A stretch of 64,000 bases of DNA from Pseudoprevotella muciniphila (GCF_003265305.2 NZ_CP033459.1:2232001-2296000); one strand, 5' to 3'; positions 9,441 to 17,385 are shown, counted from the first letter of the stretch. Made by a program: numbers and translations. The notes: generated by a model from the letters alone, not told the origin.

Positions 9441-10973
9441 TTAGCAGACTTTCTCGAGTCGTTTCATCATAGCAAACATGAAGATTGCTGCTACAAGGCA
9501 GACACCGAGGAATACACTCCAGCACACCCACAAGGGAACGGCACCCCAAAGCAGACCACCTACAACAACGAGTTGGTTACCAATGGCTGTAGCAACAAAC
9601 CAACCGCCCATCATCATACCCTTATACTTAGGAGGTGCAACCTTTGAAACAAAGGAGATTCCCATTGGTGATAGCAGTAATTCACCAAAAGTTAGTACGA
9701 GGTACACCGCGATAAGCAGATTGGGTGTAACGTCAGCTACATGAACTGCTACGGGATTACCATCGGGTCCCATCTCGGTTTGAGGCATTGGTAGTCCAAA
9801 TGATGCAAATGCCATCAGAGCATAAGCTATGGCAGCCACTATCATACCATAGGCTATCTTACGAGGTGCAGAAGGTTCCTTGCCTTTTGCTGCTAATGAA
9901 GCAAAAATCGCCATTGATACTGGAGTTAGGGCTACCACATAGAATGGGTTGAATTGTTGGAATATTGGTGCAGAGATGGATATGCTTCCATCAGGGTCGT
10001 GTTGTAAGAAGAGGACGCATGCTGCAGCTGCAATAACAGCCACCGAAATTAAACGCCCCTTAGTTGTCTTCGATTGGAATAGCGAGAATAGCGCATAAAC
10101 AATGAAGATTATAGCAACGAGATTCCACACGTCAAAGCACATTGCTTGAATACCATTAGCCGATTGCGCTGTAAACTCATCTGCAAAATAAGTTAGCGAC
10201 AAACCATTCTGATGGAATGCCATCCAGAAGAAGATAACCACAGCGAAAACAAGGCAAAGTGCAATGATGCGCTGTTTTGTTTCATCTTTTGATAATTCCT
10301 CTACAGGTGCAGTTTCGGCAACTTTGGCATCCTTCTTTGCGCCTCCTTCCGTATGGCGGAAGGTGTTACGGAATATATAATAGATTGCAATAGAAACAAC
10401 AAGCGATGCACAAGCCACAGCAAACGAGAAGTGATAAGCATCGTTCGAACTATAACCTAATGATGTCTCAGCGTATTCTTTAATCTTTATGGCTGCAGTA
10501 GGAGCAAATAAGGCACCGATGTTGATTGCCATGTAGAAAATGGAAAAACCAGAGTCCCGCTTGTCTTTATATCGTGGATCATTATACAAGTCACCAACCA
10601 TCACCTGTAGATTCCCCTTAAACAAACCCGTACCGAACCCGATAAGCAGCAATGCTCCTAACATAACAATCAATGCCAGGCTATCACCACCTAAAGGTAC
10701 GGACAATAGCAAATAACCAACAAACATGATGATAATACCTGTAGTTACCATGCGGCCAAAGCCGAATTTGTCAGCCATCATGCCACCGATGAGGGGGAAA
10801 AAGTAAACAAACATGAGAAACGCACTATAGATGGTGCCAGCCATACCTGCTGATAATCCATAGTTAGCTCTCAAAAATAATGCAAAGACGGCGAGCATCG
10901 TATAGTAACCGAAACGTTCGCCCGTGTTGGCTAATGCCAACGCAAATAGGCCTTTTGGTTGTCCTTCAAACAT
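9441..10973 (-). CDS. POT/PTR-family proton-coupled oligopeptide transporter
   Basis: 510 residues with many hydrophobic helices, the size and profile of the proton-dependent oligopeptide transporter branch of the major facilitator superfamily. The N-terminal helix carries the family GERFGYY element, followed by AGTIYSAF and a GADKFG-like loop (MMADKFGFGRM). A hydrophilic segment of about 30 residues (near 210-235) separates the two halves, with two additional helices as in bacterial POT proteins. It should import di- and tripeptides across the inner membrane, which suits a proteolytic gut or oral anaerobe. It is a single-gene unit with its own -7 box and terminator. Confidence 0.92.
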   Translation of the reverse strand: MFEGQPKGLFALALANTGERFGYYTMLAVFALFLRANYGLSAGMAGTIYSAFLMFVYFFPLIGGMMADKFGFGRMVTTGIIIMFVGYLLLSVPLGGDSLALIVMLGALLLIGFGTGLFKGNLQVMVGDLYNDPRYKDKRDSGFSIFYMAINIGALFAPTAAIKIKEYAETSLGYSSNDAYHFSFAVACASLVVSIAIYYIFRNTFRHTEGGAKKDAKVAETAPVEELSKDETKQRIIALCLVFAVVIFFWMAFHQNGLSLTYFADEFTAQSANGIQAMCFDVWNLVAIIFIVYALFSLFQSKTTKGRLISVAVIAAAACVLFLQHDPDGSISISAPIFQQFNPFYVVALTPVSMAIFASLAAKGKEPSAPRKIAYGMIVAAIAYALMAFASFGLPMPQTEMGPDGNPVAVHVADVTPNLLIAVYLVLTFGELLLSPMGISFVSKVAPPKYKGMMMGGWFVATAIGNQLVVVGGLLWGAVPLWVCWSVFLGVCLVAAIFMFAMMKRLEKVC

Positions 10974-11018
10974 AATTAGAAATTATTTTATTGTTATTGA
11001 TTTCTGACAAGTCGGATG

Positions 11019-11026
11019 CAAAGATA
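11019..11026 (-). promoter_or_regulatory. -7 box of the POT transporter gene
   Basis: TATCTTTG on the minus strand, 45 bases before the start codon. No convincing -33 TTTG. Confidence 0.45.
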
Positions 11027-11060
11027 CTTTTTTATGGCCGTAAAATGACAGAAAAGGACA

Positions 11061-11097
11061 CAAAAAAACCGGAAGTAATAACCTCCGGTTGATTTTT
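11061..11097 (-). terminator. Terminator of the tRNA-Glu-rpsT unit
   Basis: Stem AACCGGAAGT / ACCTCCGGTT with one imperfect pair, flanked by an A tract on one side and T tract on the other, so it can work in both directions. It lies about 25 bases after the rpsT stop. Confidence 0.85.
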
Positions 11098-11113
11098 TTG
11101 CCAAATTCAGGCT

Positions 11114-11368
11114 TTATGCCAGACTGTTCACGTGCTTGGCAATACCCGACTTGAGGTTGGCTGCCTTGTTCTTATGGATGATGTTGGTCTTTGCCAACTT
11201 GTCAAGCATTTTCTGAACTTTGGGCAGGAGTTCTGTAGCCTCAGCCTTGTCTGTGGTAGCGCGAAGTTTGCGAACTGCATTACGCATAGTCTTTGCATAA
11301 TAGCGGTTATGCAGTCTGCGAGCAGCCGTCTGACGAATTCTCTTTACAGAAGATTTGTGGTTTGCCAT
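11114..11368 (-). CDS. rpsT: 30S ribosomal protein S20
   Basis: 84 residues, Lys/Arg/Ala-rich and helical, with the S20 opening [13 protein letters not shown] and RNA-binding helices. S20 binds 16S rRNA early in small-subunit assembly. It starts 20 bases after the 3' end of tRNA-Glu, so both appear to be transcribed from one promoter at 11503-11534 and end at the hairpin 11061-11097. Confidence 0.97.
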   Translation of the reverse strand: MANHKSSVKRIRQTAARRLHNRYYAKTMRNAVRKLRATTDKAEATELLPKVQKMLDKLAKTNIIHKNKAANLKSGIAKHVNSLA

Positions 11369-11388
11369 TGTAATTTTGTTTTTTATTG

Positions 11389-11460
11389 TAGCCCGTAGGA
11401 GAGTCGAACTCCTCTTTAGAGAATGAAAATCTCTCGTCCTAGCCGATAGACGAACGGGCC
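11389..11460 (-). tRNA. tRNA-Glu (anticodon UUC)
   Basis: 72 bases that fold as a cloverleaf on the minus strand. The acceptor is GGCCCGT with ACGGGCT (first pair a G-U wobble) and an A discriminator. The anticodon stem AGAGA / TCTCT encloses loop TTTTCAT with anticodon TTC. The T arm is GAGGA GTTCGAC TCCTC. CCA is not encoded. It lies directly upstream of rpsT. Confidence 0.95.
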
Positions 11461-11502
11461 GCCTTCAAGCACTTCAACATGCGTTTTGCTGAATTGCGAC
11501 TG

Positions 11503-11534
11503 CAAAAGTACACCGAGTTTTTTAAACAGACAAA
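11503..11534 (-). promoter_or_regulatory. Promoter of tRNA-Glu-rpsT
   Basis: Minus strand TTTG (11531-11534), 20 bases, then TACTTTTG (11503-11510): a complete Bacteroidales sigma-ABfr type promoter, about 43 bases before the mature tRNA. Confidence 0.75.
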
Positions 11535-11568
11535 CTTTTTTCCGAATTTTTATTTAAAAAGATTACTT

Positions 11569-11603
11569 TTTGTCGTTGACGTGTTTTTGCAAGGTTATTT
11601 TTG
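11569..11603 (+). promoter_or_regulatory. Candidate recO promoter
   Basis: TATTTTTG at 11596-11603 matches the -7 box. A TTTG at 11569-11572 is 23 bases upstream, somewhat far. It lies 34 bases before the recO start. Confidence 0.45.
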
Positions 11604-11637
11604 TTTAACTTAGCACTCCGCTAAAATATTTTTAGAT

Positions 11638-12363
11638 ATGCTGGTAAAGAGCCGTGGCATAGTGCTGAATACATTTAAATATACGGAGGACAAGATGATA
11701 TCCGTGGCATATACGGAGGCAGAAGGCTTCCGCACATTCCTCGTGCGCCGCTCTAAGTCGCCTCGTTCTGCCGTCCGGCACAACCTTTTTCAACCTTTGG
11801 CAATGCTGGAACTGGAATGGAACGACATGGCAGGTAAACAGATGTTTTACCCTAAGTCGGCAAGAGTTTATTATGCTTTCAACTCTTTGCCATACGAGGA
11901 TGGAAAACGCGCCATCGGGCAGTTTGTGGCAGAATTCTTAAATTATGCCTTACGTGGAGAACCTTCGTCAAAACTTCTTTTCAATTATATAGAGCAATCG
12001 TTAGAATGGCTTGATGAATGTTCTGGCGATTATGCCAACTTTCATTTGGTCTTTCTAATGCGTCTGGCTGAAATTTTGGGTTTCGCGCCAAATGTAGAAG
12101 AATATAGCGAGGGCTGTTTTTTTGATATGGAGAGCAGTACATTCTGTCTGTCGCAGCCCTCACATCCCAAATTCCTGATACCAGAAGATGCCAAAAACTT
12201 ACCCTTGCTTCTTCGAATGAGTTATTCGAATATGAAGGCTTTTAAATTCTCTGGAGCGGAGCGGAGTCGTTTGCTCACTTTTATGAACGATTATTTCAAG
12301 TTGCATCTGCCTGAATTCCCTGAGTTGAAATCGCTGAAAGTGATGCGCGAGATATTTCGGTAG
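11638..12363 (+). CDS. recO: DNA repair protein RecO
   Basis: 241 residues. The N-terminal OB-fold region (MLVKSRGIVLNTFKYTEDKM ...) and helical C-terminal half match RecO, which loads RecA onto SSB-covered single-stranded DNA in the RecFOR pathway. The Cys zinc cluster seen in some RecO proteins is absent, as is usual in Bacteroidetes. It is convergent with purN, the two stop codons being about 20 bases apart. Confidence 0.93.
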   Translation: MLVKSRGIVLNTFKYTEDKMISVAYTEAEGFRTFLVRRSKSPRSAVRHNLFQPLAMLELEWNDMAGKQMFYPKSARVYYAFNSLPYEDGKRAIGQFVAEFLNYALRGEPSSKLLFNYIEQSLEWLDECSGDYANFHLVFLMRLAEILGFAPNVEEYSEGCFFDMESSTFCLSQPSHPKFLIPEDAKNLPLLLRMSYSNMKAFKFSGAERSRLLTFMNDYFKLHLPEFPELKSLKVMREIFR

Positions 12364-12384
12364 ATGCTTGCTGACTCAAATCAA

Positions 12385-12951
12385 TTATTTTGACGCTTTG
12401 ATGATGCTGTCTATGACTTTGGGGAAATGCTCCATTTCTAAGACGTGTACTTTCGCTGCAATGTCATCGGGTGTGTCTTTAGGACTGATCGTTGTCTTTG
12501 CTTGAAAGATGATTTCTCCACCATCGCAAACATTGTTCACATAATGGATGGTAATGCCTGTTTCTTGTTCGCCTGCGGCCTTGACTGCTTCGTGCACATG
12601 CATACCGTACATGCCTTTGCCACCATATTTTGGTAGTAGGGCTGGATGGATGTTGATGATGCGATTGGGGTAGGCAGCGGTGAGGTAGGGGGGTACCATA
12701 AGGAGAAAACCTGCGAGGATGATATAGTCCGCACCTTCGATGAGGCTAAGAATTTTCTCAGCGTCATTCCATTCGCTGCGCGTAACAACTGCTGTTTTCA
12801 CATTCAGACGTTCAGCACGCACAAGAGCAAAGGCATCAGCGCGATTGCTGATGACGATATTGATATTTACTTCTGAATCATCTTGAAAATACTTGATGAT
12901 GTTTTCGCAGTTTGTTCCACTGCCAGAAACGAAGATGGCAAGATTTGTCAT
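12385..12951 (-). CDS. purN: Phosphoribosylglycinamide formyltransferase
   Basis: 188 residues. It has the N-terminal phosphate loop FVSGSGTN, the formyl-transfer site INIHPALLPKYGG (catalytic Asn and His), and a later conserved Asp in VCDGGEII. PurN transfers a formyl group from 10-formyl-THF to GAR in de novo purine synthesis. The candidate promoter lies about 106 bases upstream, leaving a longish leader without a recognised riboswitch. Confidence 0.96.
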   Translation of the reverse strand: MTNLAIFVSGSGTNCENIIKYFQDDSEVNINIVISNRADAFALVRAERLNVKTAVVTRSEWNDAEKILSLIEGADYIILAGFLLMVPPYLTAAYPNRIINIHPALLPKYGGKGMYGMHVHEAVKAAGEQETGITIHYVNNVCDGGEIIFQAKTTISPKDTPDDIAAKVHVLEMEHFPKVIDSIIKASK

Positions 12952-13056
12952 AGGGCATTATTGTTTTTATTTTGCTTAGCGTCATAATTATATATTCTCT
13001 TTAGATCATCCGTCCTTTGTGCTGCAGAGTTTTATGACGCTTCGCGAAAGATGCCG

Positions 13057-13064
13057 CAAAGTTA
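13057..13064 (-). promoter_or_regulatory. -7 box upstream of purN
   Basis: TAACTTTG on the minus strand, 105 bases before the purN start and just downstream of the rlpA terminator. No clear -33 box. Confidence 0.4.
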
Positions 13065-13065
13065 G

Positions 13066-13104
13066 TAAAAAAGAACCGCTCATAGCATATCGCTACAAGC
13101 GGTT
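13066..13104 (-). terminator. Terminator after rlpA
   Basis: AACCGCT (13074-13080) pairs with AGCGGTT (13098-13104). The minus-strand 3' side is a T-rich run (13066-13072); a T run on the other side makes it potentially bidirectional. Confidence 0.75.
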
Positions 13105-13157
13105 GTTCTTTTTTTGATTGTAATATTAACGTGTTATAACGTTAGAACTCTTTAACT

Positions 13158-13547
13158 TTATTCTCTTGTTCTCTTGTTATTTCCTCTGCTGAGAACTTCA
13201 ACTTCCACGTTTGTAACACCTGCAGAGAGCATACCGATTTGCTTTGCAGCACGCTTTGAGAGGTCAACGATGCGACCTTTTGCGTATGGACCTCTGTCGG
13301 TTACCTTTACCACAACTTCTTTGTTGTTGTTGTTGGTATTGCGTACGCGCAATATAGTACCAAATGGGAGTGTCTTGTGAGCGCAAGTTAGGCTGTCTTG
13401 ATGAAAGCGTGTGCCACTGCTTGTGCGGCGTCCTTGAAATTGATCACCATAATAAGAAGCCTTTCCGTGAAGTGTCTGAGCCGTTGCTCCGAGTCCTAAA
13501 AATGTGAATGCACACGTAACGATTACTAATACTTTCTTTAATTGCAT
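13158..13547 (-). CDS. rlpA: RlpA-family septal ring lytic transglycosylase-like protein
   Basis: 129 residues from the ATG at 13547, which opens the signal peptide (MQLKKVLVIVTCAFTFLGLGATAQ); an upstream ATG at 13580 would add 11 polar residues. The mature part is one double-psi beta-barrel with the RlpA features GKASYYGDQFQGRRTSSG, then LPFGT and VTDRGPYAKGRIVDLS (catalytic Asp region). RlpA cleaves peptidoglycan glycan strands lacking stem peptides. No SPOR domain is present; single-domain forms are common in Bacteroidetes. Confidence 0.92.
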   Translation of the reverse strand: MQLKKVLVIVTCAFTFLGLGATAQTLHGKASYYGDQFQGRRTSSGTRFHQDSLTCAHKTLPFGTILRVRNTNNNNKEVVVKVTDRGPYAKGRIVDLSKRAAKQIGMLSAGVTNVEVEVLSRGNNKRTRE

Positions 13548-13668
13548 AAAATTTTGTTTGCCACAAAAAAGGTCTGACAAATGTCCGACGCTGAATCGTC
13601 ATACGTCTATGGTTAAAACTTATGAAGACGTCTAAAATTGACGATCTTTTTGTGATGTTTTGACGGTG

Positions 13669-13699
13669 CAAAAGTACGGCTTTCTGTCGGTCTGGCAAA
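13669..13699 (-). promoter_or_regulatory. rlpA promoter
   Basis: Minus strand TTTG (13696-13699), 19 bases, TACTTTTG (13669-13676): a near-ideal Bacteroidales promoter. It leaves a leader of about 120 bases before the start, containing two ACGTCTA copies. Confidence 0.7.
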
Positions 13700-14074
13700 G
13701 CGTTTTCTCCTAATAATCAGGATTTTAACATTTCAGAAAGGACGGATTTTCTTCGTTTTTTAGAAGAGTTTTAAAGATGTACACGTCTAAGTTTTAGGTA
13801 AGGTAATTATGGTGAACTTACTGTAATTCAGAAGTTAATGATTTGGAAAAAAAGAAGGCTTTTTTTGCTCATACCTGTCTGATTTTCGCTTCGGGTTTTG
13901 TGTTCACTTTCTTTCATTTTAACATTTAAAAACACTAAAAGTAAACCACGCTAAGCAATTTTGCTTTACAAATGAAAGTGCTTTTGCAAATTGGAGTTTA
14001 CAAAGCAGACGGTTTTTTCGTCCGAAAATGGGCGTCAAATTGTTTCAAATGAAGGAACAAGTACAAAAACTAAA
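13700..14074. other. AT-rich intergenic stretch with no gene seen
   Basis: No open frame of convincing composition on either strand and no structured RNA recognised. It separates rlpA from the accessory island. Confidence 0.6.
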
Positions 14075-14116
14075 ATGAAATTATCGCTGTCCTGCGTAGA
14101 ACGGCAATAATTTCAT
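14075..14116 (-). terminator. Long imperfect hairpin at the distal end of the cassette island
   Basis: ATGAAATTAT (14075-14084) and ATAATTTCAT (14107-14116) are perfect complements. Inside them GCTGT (14086-14090) pairs with ACGGC (14101-14105) around a 10-base loop. The minus-strand 3' side is T-rich. It is most likely the terminator of the island. Its position only four bases outside the terminal repeat also leaves open a recombination-site role. Confidence 0.6.
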
Positions 14117-14120
14117 ACAT

Positions 14121-14145
14121 ATTTGTTAAGATAAATTGGAATTTA
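14121..14145. repeat. Island boundary repeat, tail copy 1
   Basis: This 25-base sequence is identical to 14791-14815. Its core AAGATAAATTGGAATTTA is, on the other strand, the terminal TAAATTCCAATTT unit whose first three bases are the stop codon of the GNAT gene. Confidence 0.9.
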
Positions 14146-14709
14146 CTTATTATCTTCTGCTCGAATTATTTTCCTGAACAAAAACATCTCATCGTTTACG
14201 CTCCAATTATCTGATTCTTCTTCGGGAACAGTTGGGCCATGATGATACTTGTTCCAGAACTCCACAATCTGGAAACCGCATTTGTTGACATAGAAATGAA
14301 TATTTCGTTTCTCGAAATAGGGCGTAATGGTTTCCCATACTTCTATTTCAGGGTGCATTGCTTCAACGGCAAACCATGCGGCCTGACCAATTCCTTTGCT
14401 GTGTGCTTCGGGGGAAACGAAAAGCAACTCCAGTTCGCCTTTGGCTTCTTCGGGATTTAGTCTCAGCACAAGCCCGCCTACATGTTTACCGTCCAAGTCA
14501 ATGCGGTATGCCTCTGCACCGTCGCCATCAATGCTTTGCTCAATTGTCTTTCGGGAAATAACCTCCTCGCCTTCCTCTGTCCGTTCATCACGCATACCGA
14601 ACTCAACCTGTGCACCATACCTGAAAGCCCATTGGTTGTCAAGAATGAACTGCTCATAATCATCCTGGCGTAAGGGAGAAAGATTTATTTCTATTCTATT
14701 TTCACTCAT
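14143..14709 (-). CDS. GNAT-family N-acetyltransferase
   Basis: 188 residues. The acetyl-CoA pyrophosphate loop is visible as SKGIGQAAW (R/Q-x-x-G-x-G/A type) after the beta strand LELLFVSPEA, and the C-terminal KCGFQIVEFW fits the end of a GNAT fold. The substrate is unknown; relatives of this type are often listed near resistance genes. It is the only gene of the downstream promoter unit. Its ATG lies one base after the leader repeat and its TAA is the first triplet of the tail repeat, so the ORF fills the space between the two inverted repeats exactly. Confidence 0.88.
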   Translation of the reverse strand: MSENRIEINLSPLRQDDYEQFILDNQWAFRYGAQVEFGMRDERTEEGEEVISRKTIEQSIDGDGAEAYRIDLDGKHVGGLVLRLNPEEAKGELELLFVSPEAHSKGIGQAAWFAVEAMHPEIEVWETITPYFEKRNIHFYVNKCGFQIVEFWNKYHHGPTVPEEESDNWSVNDEMFLFRKIIRAEDNK

Positions 14710-14790
14710 ATAAATTCCGATTTATCTTAATATGTTAACATTGCAAAAATATAGAAAGATTATGTGTTGAAACTACTTTATGATTATCAG
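14710..14790 (-). promoter_or_regulatory. Promoter-leader module P2 ending in an inward repeat
   Basis: Minus strand -7 box TATTTTTG at 14744-14751, with TTTC 17 bases upstream as a possible -33 box. The 34-base leader ends in AAGATAAATCGGAATTTA immediately before the GNAT ATG. The whole 80 bases are about 84% identical (by-eye count) to the module at 17386-17466. Confidence 0.75.
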
Positions 14791-14815
14791 ATTTGTTAAG
14801 ATAAATTGGAATTTA
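14791..14815. repeat. Island boundary repeat, tail copy 2
   Basis: Base-for-base identical to 14121-14145. It forms the end of the longer upstream unit and directly abuts promoter module P2. Confidence 0.9.
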
Positions 14816-14963
14816 AAGCACTCGCTTCAGGAAATCCTTTATCAAGTGGGCTATCTCCGTGTGGTGACTCTCTAAGGCGAAGTGGCCGCTGGAAAACTTC
14901 CTGCATCTCCTTCTTGAATGCGACGGTCTCTTCTTTCCTGAGAGGCAAAAGCTGTATATTCAT
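14796..14963 (-). pseudogene. Truncated GNAT acetyltransferase (N-terminal fragment)
   Basis: 55 codons starting MNIQLLPLRKEETVAF. It resembles the first 25 or so residues of the intact GNAT at 14143 (PLRQDDYEQF). The reading frame then runs out of the family pattern and into the boundary repeat, which supplies its last residues (LNSNLS) and the stop. It lies six bases after the C_GCAxxG_C_C stop, so it was once the third gene of that operon. Too short to be an active GNAT enzyme. Confidence 0.65.
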
Positions 14964-14969
14964 ATGCTC

Positions 14970-15365
14970 TTATTCCATTGATGAAGGGATATACTCTTCC
15001 AGAAACTCTGCTGCATCGGCTACACAGTCAGGGCATCCTCTGAGTACCACCTTTGTACCCACGCCCTTTAGCAATTTACATCGAGTGGCTCCGTTCCTCT
15101 CCTGGAACTTGGTCATCATCTCTCGCATCTGCTTCATGGATTTGGCTTTGTCCTTGTTGACCATGCCAAGAACCATACCGGCACCCACAAGTGCTCCACA
15201 GGTTCCTTCCATATTGCCCATTCCTGCACCGAAGGAGTTGGCAATGTTCATGGCCAGTTCTTCATCAATTCCTGCTATATCAGCGTATGTGTGAAGGATG
15301 GCCTGGGCGCAGTTGTGACTTCCGCACCTCTTTTTCTCGGCAGCTATATGTTTCCTTGTATTCAT
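14970..15365 (-). CDS. C_GCAxxG_C_C family protein
   Basis: 131 residues with conserved Cys/Gly features of the C_GCAxxG_C_C redox-type family: RCGSHNCAQAIL near the N-terminus, GAGMGNMEGTCGALVGAGMVLG in the middle, then RCKLLKG and RGCPDCVADAAEFLEEY. No membrane segment. The biochemical role of the family is unknown; the Cys pattern suggests metal or Fe-S binding. It starts six bases after the NifX-like gene, a pairing that implies a joint redox or metal role. Confidence 0.85.
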   Translation of the reverse strand: MNTRKHIAAEKKRCGSHNCAQAILHTYADIAGIDEELAMNIANSFGAGMGNMEGTCGALVGAGMVLGMVNKDKAKSMKQMREMMTKFQERNGATRCKLLKGVGTKVVLRGCPDCVADAAEFLEEYIPSSME

Positions 15366-15371
15366 GTCAAT

Positions 15372-15773
15372 TTACTTTTTGAATGACGGTATAACATACA
15401 CTGGCTTCTCTTCGTGGTTGTTGCAGTCATGGTGGTCACACGATTCCTGAGAGTCATTCAGTTTTCCATCCAAATAAGCCTGGAGTACATCTTCTACCGT
15501 TCCGTGACATCCCCTGATGACTGAGATACCATGAGCAGAAAGCTTGTTGTAGGCCCCCATGCCCATATTGCCAGCCAGCATCAGGGTTATTCCCATCTCC
15601 TGCATGACAGAAGCAATATTCGACTTGCAACCACACCCCTCAGGCGAGTCCAGACGTTCCTGGTAAATAACCTGATTCTGTTCATCGAGCGTAAAAACTG
15701 TATAATAGGCACAGTGACCGAAGTGGTCATCAATCATACCTTCACGTGTTGGAATTGCTATTTTCTTCGCCAT
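15372..15773 (-). CDS. NifX/NifB-like dinitrogenase iron-molybdenum cofactor domain protein
   Basis: 133 residues. MAKKIAIPTREGMIDDHFGHCAYYTVFTL is the start of the cofactor-binding fold, and CGCKSNIASVMQEMGI plus LAGNMGMGAYNKL follow. The C-terminal CDHHDCNNHEE is His/Cys-rich and may bind metal. Outside nitrogen fixers these small proteins are thought to carry metal clusters. No nif genes are seen nearby. It is the first gene of a three-gene unit with the C_GCAxxG_C_C protein and a broken GNAT. The 33 bases upstream to the boundary repeat hold no obvious promoter. Confidence 0.87.
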   Translation of the reverse strand: MAKKIAIPTREGMIDDHFGHCAYYTVFTLDEQNQVIYQERLDSPEGCGCKSNIASVMQEMGITLMLAGNMGMGAYNKLSAHGISVIRGCHGTVEDVLQAYLDGKLNDSQESCDHHDCNNHEEKPVYVIPSFKK

Positions 15774-15805
15774 TATTATAATTATTTTTATTTCTGATTC
15801 TTTGA

Positions 15806-15824
15806 TTCGTTAAATTGGAATTTA
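15806..15824. repeat. Island boundary repeat, internal copy
   Basis: TTCGTTAAATTGGAATTTA shares the 14-base core TAAATTGGAATTTA with the tail copies. The last three bases form the (minus-strand) stop codon of the truncated phosphorylase. Confidence 0.8.
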
Positions 15825-16220
15825 TGAACACCCGTCCCCTCTGTAACTTTGTGTCGGTATGATAAATCTACCTTGTGTGGTTGTACGGTCAAGACTGCCA
15901 CAGGAACCGAACATAATGAACTTTGATGCTCCAGTTAGCCAGCTTACAAGATGACATTGAGAGGATGCTACTGCTGAACCTATTCCTGACAGGTAGAAAG
16001 TTATCGTAACTCCTTTATAAGTTGTTTTATAGATATGCGTGTCGCCATTGCAAGCCGACATAGTTGCAATAATTTCAGATTCGTAGGAATCAAGTAAATG
16101 CCGATGAATTTCCTTCGTGAATATTATCAGGCATATATCTGCAAAATCTCCACGTCTGCCGTAGAAATCAAACAGATTGATCATTGGTTCAGTTTCAATA
16201 TCATAACTATCAGTAATCAT
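15822..16220 (-). pseudogene. Nucleoside phosphorylase-family protein, C-terminally truncated at the repeat
   Basis: 132 residues starting MITDSYDIETEPMINL. The body shows the phosphorylase-superfamily pattern YLSGIGSAVASSQ and KFIMFGSCGSLD, followed by IPTQSYRGDG. The family normally continues for another 100 or so residues with the rest of the active site. Here the frame ends three residues later, exactly at the boundary repeat, which provides the TAA. It lies 11 bases after the LnuA-like gene. Activity is unlikely, though a stable fragment may be made. Confidence 0.75.
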
Positions 16221-16231
16221 AGCATATTGAA

Positions 16232-16732
16232 TCAGATGTGAGTTTTATATTGCTCCGGTATCTCAAGATTGAAAGTTCTGCATAACAACAGAACATCGTG
16301 GACATCATTTTCATCGTATTCATATCCAAGATGGAACTGTACCTGTGCCTCCGGGTTTATGCAGAACACCTCAATATTCCCGATTTTTCCTTTACCTGAG
16401 AAAGTTTCGCTTGGGAAAGTGTATCCGTCATATAGAATTCCATCTTCGACATATTCGAAACAATGCAGATCGATTATTCTTCCGTTGTCATCTTTCCAGA
16501 CAGTATGGCTGTCGGTCGTATAGTCCATTATAACTTCTCTGTATCCCTTCCCTGTAATCACGGATATGGTTATACAGTAGTCTTTCTTCTCTACGAACAG
16601 ATCGATGTCGTTATGTATTCTTGTTTCTCTGCCTATAAGTGCATCGACACCCCAACCGCCGTCCAAAAATACCTTTACAGATGCTTCAGACAGCATTTCA
16701 AGAATCTCACATACATCAAAACAAGTTACCAT
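16232..16732 (-). CDS. LnuA-like nucleotidyltransferase
   Basis: 166 residues. It carries the nucleotidyltransferase signature LDGGWGVDALIG followed by HNDIDLFV, with the DxD metal-binding pair, and a conserved C-terminal EAQVQFHLGYE. This layout is that of small lincosamide nucleotidyltransferases and the aminoglycoside 2''-adenylyltransferase family, which add AMP to drug hydroxyls. The natural substrate cannot be told from sequence alone. Its ATG lies directly next to the 14-base junction repeat separating it from the Vat-like gene, so it has no promoter of its own and depends on module P1. Confidence 0.85.
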   Translation of the reverse strand: MVTCFDVCEILEMLSEASVKVFLDGGWGVDALIGRETRIHNDIDLFVEKKDYCITISVITGKGYREVIMDYTTDSHTVWKDDNGRIIDLHCFEYVEDGILYDGYTFPSETFSGKGKIGNIEVFCINPEAQVQFHLGYEYDENDVHDVLLLCRTFNLEIPEQYKTHI

Positions 16733-16746
16733 AAAATTCGAATTTA
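16733..16746. repeat. Compact palindromic junction repeat between two island genes
   Basis: AAAATTCGAATTTA contains the perfect palindrome AAATTCGAATTT. It looks like the first half of a tail repeat (TAAATTC) fused to the last half of a leader repeat (GAATTT). It overlaps the Vat-like stop codon on one side and touches the next ATG on the other. Confidence 0.75.
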
Positions 16747-17385
16747 TAGGTTTCTGATCAATGATAAATCACCACTTGACAAAGCTTTGAAATTGCGCTC
16801 AATTTTCTCAATGTCCCAATCCCACCATTTCAGTTGCAGCAGAAAGGCGATGAATTCGTCATCAAAACGCATCCTGACCACTCGGCAGGGATTTCCCACG
16901 GCAACAGCGTATGGAGGAATGTCTGAGGCAACAACAGAGTTGGCTCCGATAATTGCTCCGTCACCTATGTGAACGCCTGGCATGATGGTAACATGCTGGC
17001 CAATCCAGACATCATTGCCCACAACGGTATCACCCTTCAGAGGCAATTCATCTTTCACTGGAGCAATGGCACTTCCCCAGTCGCCACCAATGACATAAAA
17101 CGGATAGGTTGTCACACCGTCCATCCTATGATTGGCTCCATTCATGACAAACTCCACACCCTTGGCAATAGCGCAGAATTTGCCAATAATCAATCGGTCG
17201 CCTATGAAATCGTAGAAATGAGTGACATGCTTCTCGAACTGGTCAGCACCATCCACATCATCGTAGTAAGTATAGTCGCCGATGATGATACGCGGGTTCT
17301 TCACCACGTTCTTGATGAAGCAGAGGCTTGGAATCTTCGGATTCGGAAAAGCCTCATTGGGGTTGGGTCTATTATTGATTTCCAT
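16744..17385 (-). CDS. Vat-like xenobiotic (streptogramin-type) O-acetyltransferase
   Basis: 213 residues from the ATG at 17385; a longer frame to 17415 would begin inside the leader repeat and is rejected. It is a left-handed beta-helix hexapeptide acetyltransferase with the Vat/Xat markers [24 protein letters not shown] (His region of the active site), [29 protein letters not shown] and a C-terminal LQLKWWDWD. Homologues acetylate streptogramin A or chloramphenicol; the substrate here is not proven. It is the first gene after promoter module P1, and its stop codon is the first triplet of the junction repeat. Confidence 0.92.
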   Translation of the reverse strand: MEINNRPNPNEAFPNPKIPSLCFIKNVVKNPRIIIGDYTYYDDVDGADQFEKHVTHFYDFIGDRLIIGKFCAIAKGVEFVMNGANHRMDGVTTYPFYVIGGDWGSAIAPVKDELPLKGDTVVGNDVWIGQHVTIMPGVHIGDGAIIGANSVVASDIPPYAVAVGNPCRVVRMRFDDEFIAFLLQLKWWDWDIEKIERNFKALSSGDLSLIRNL

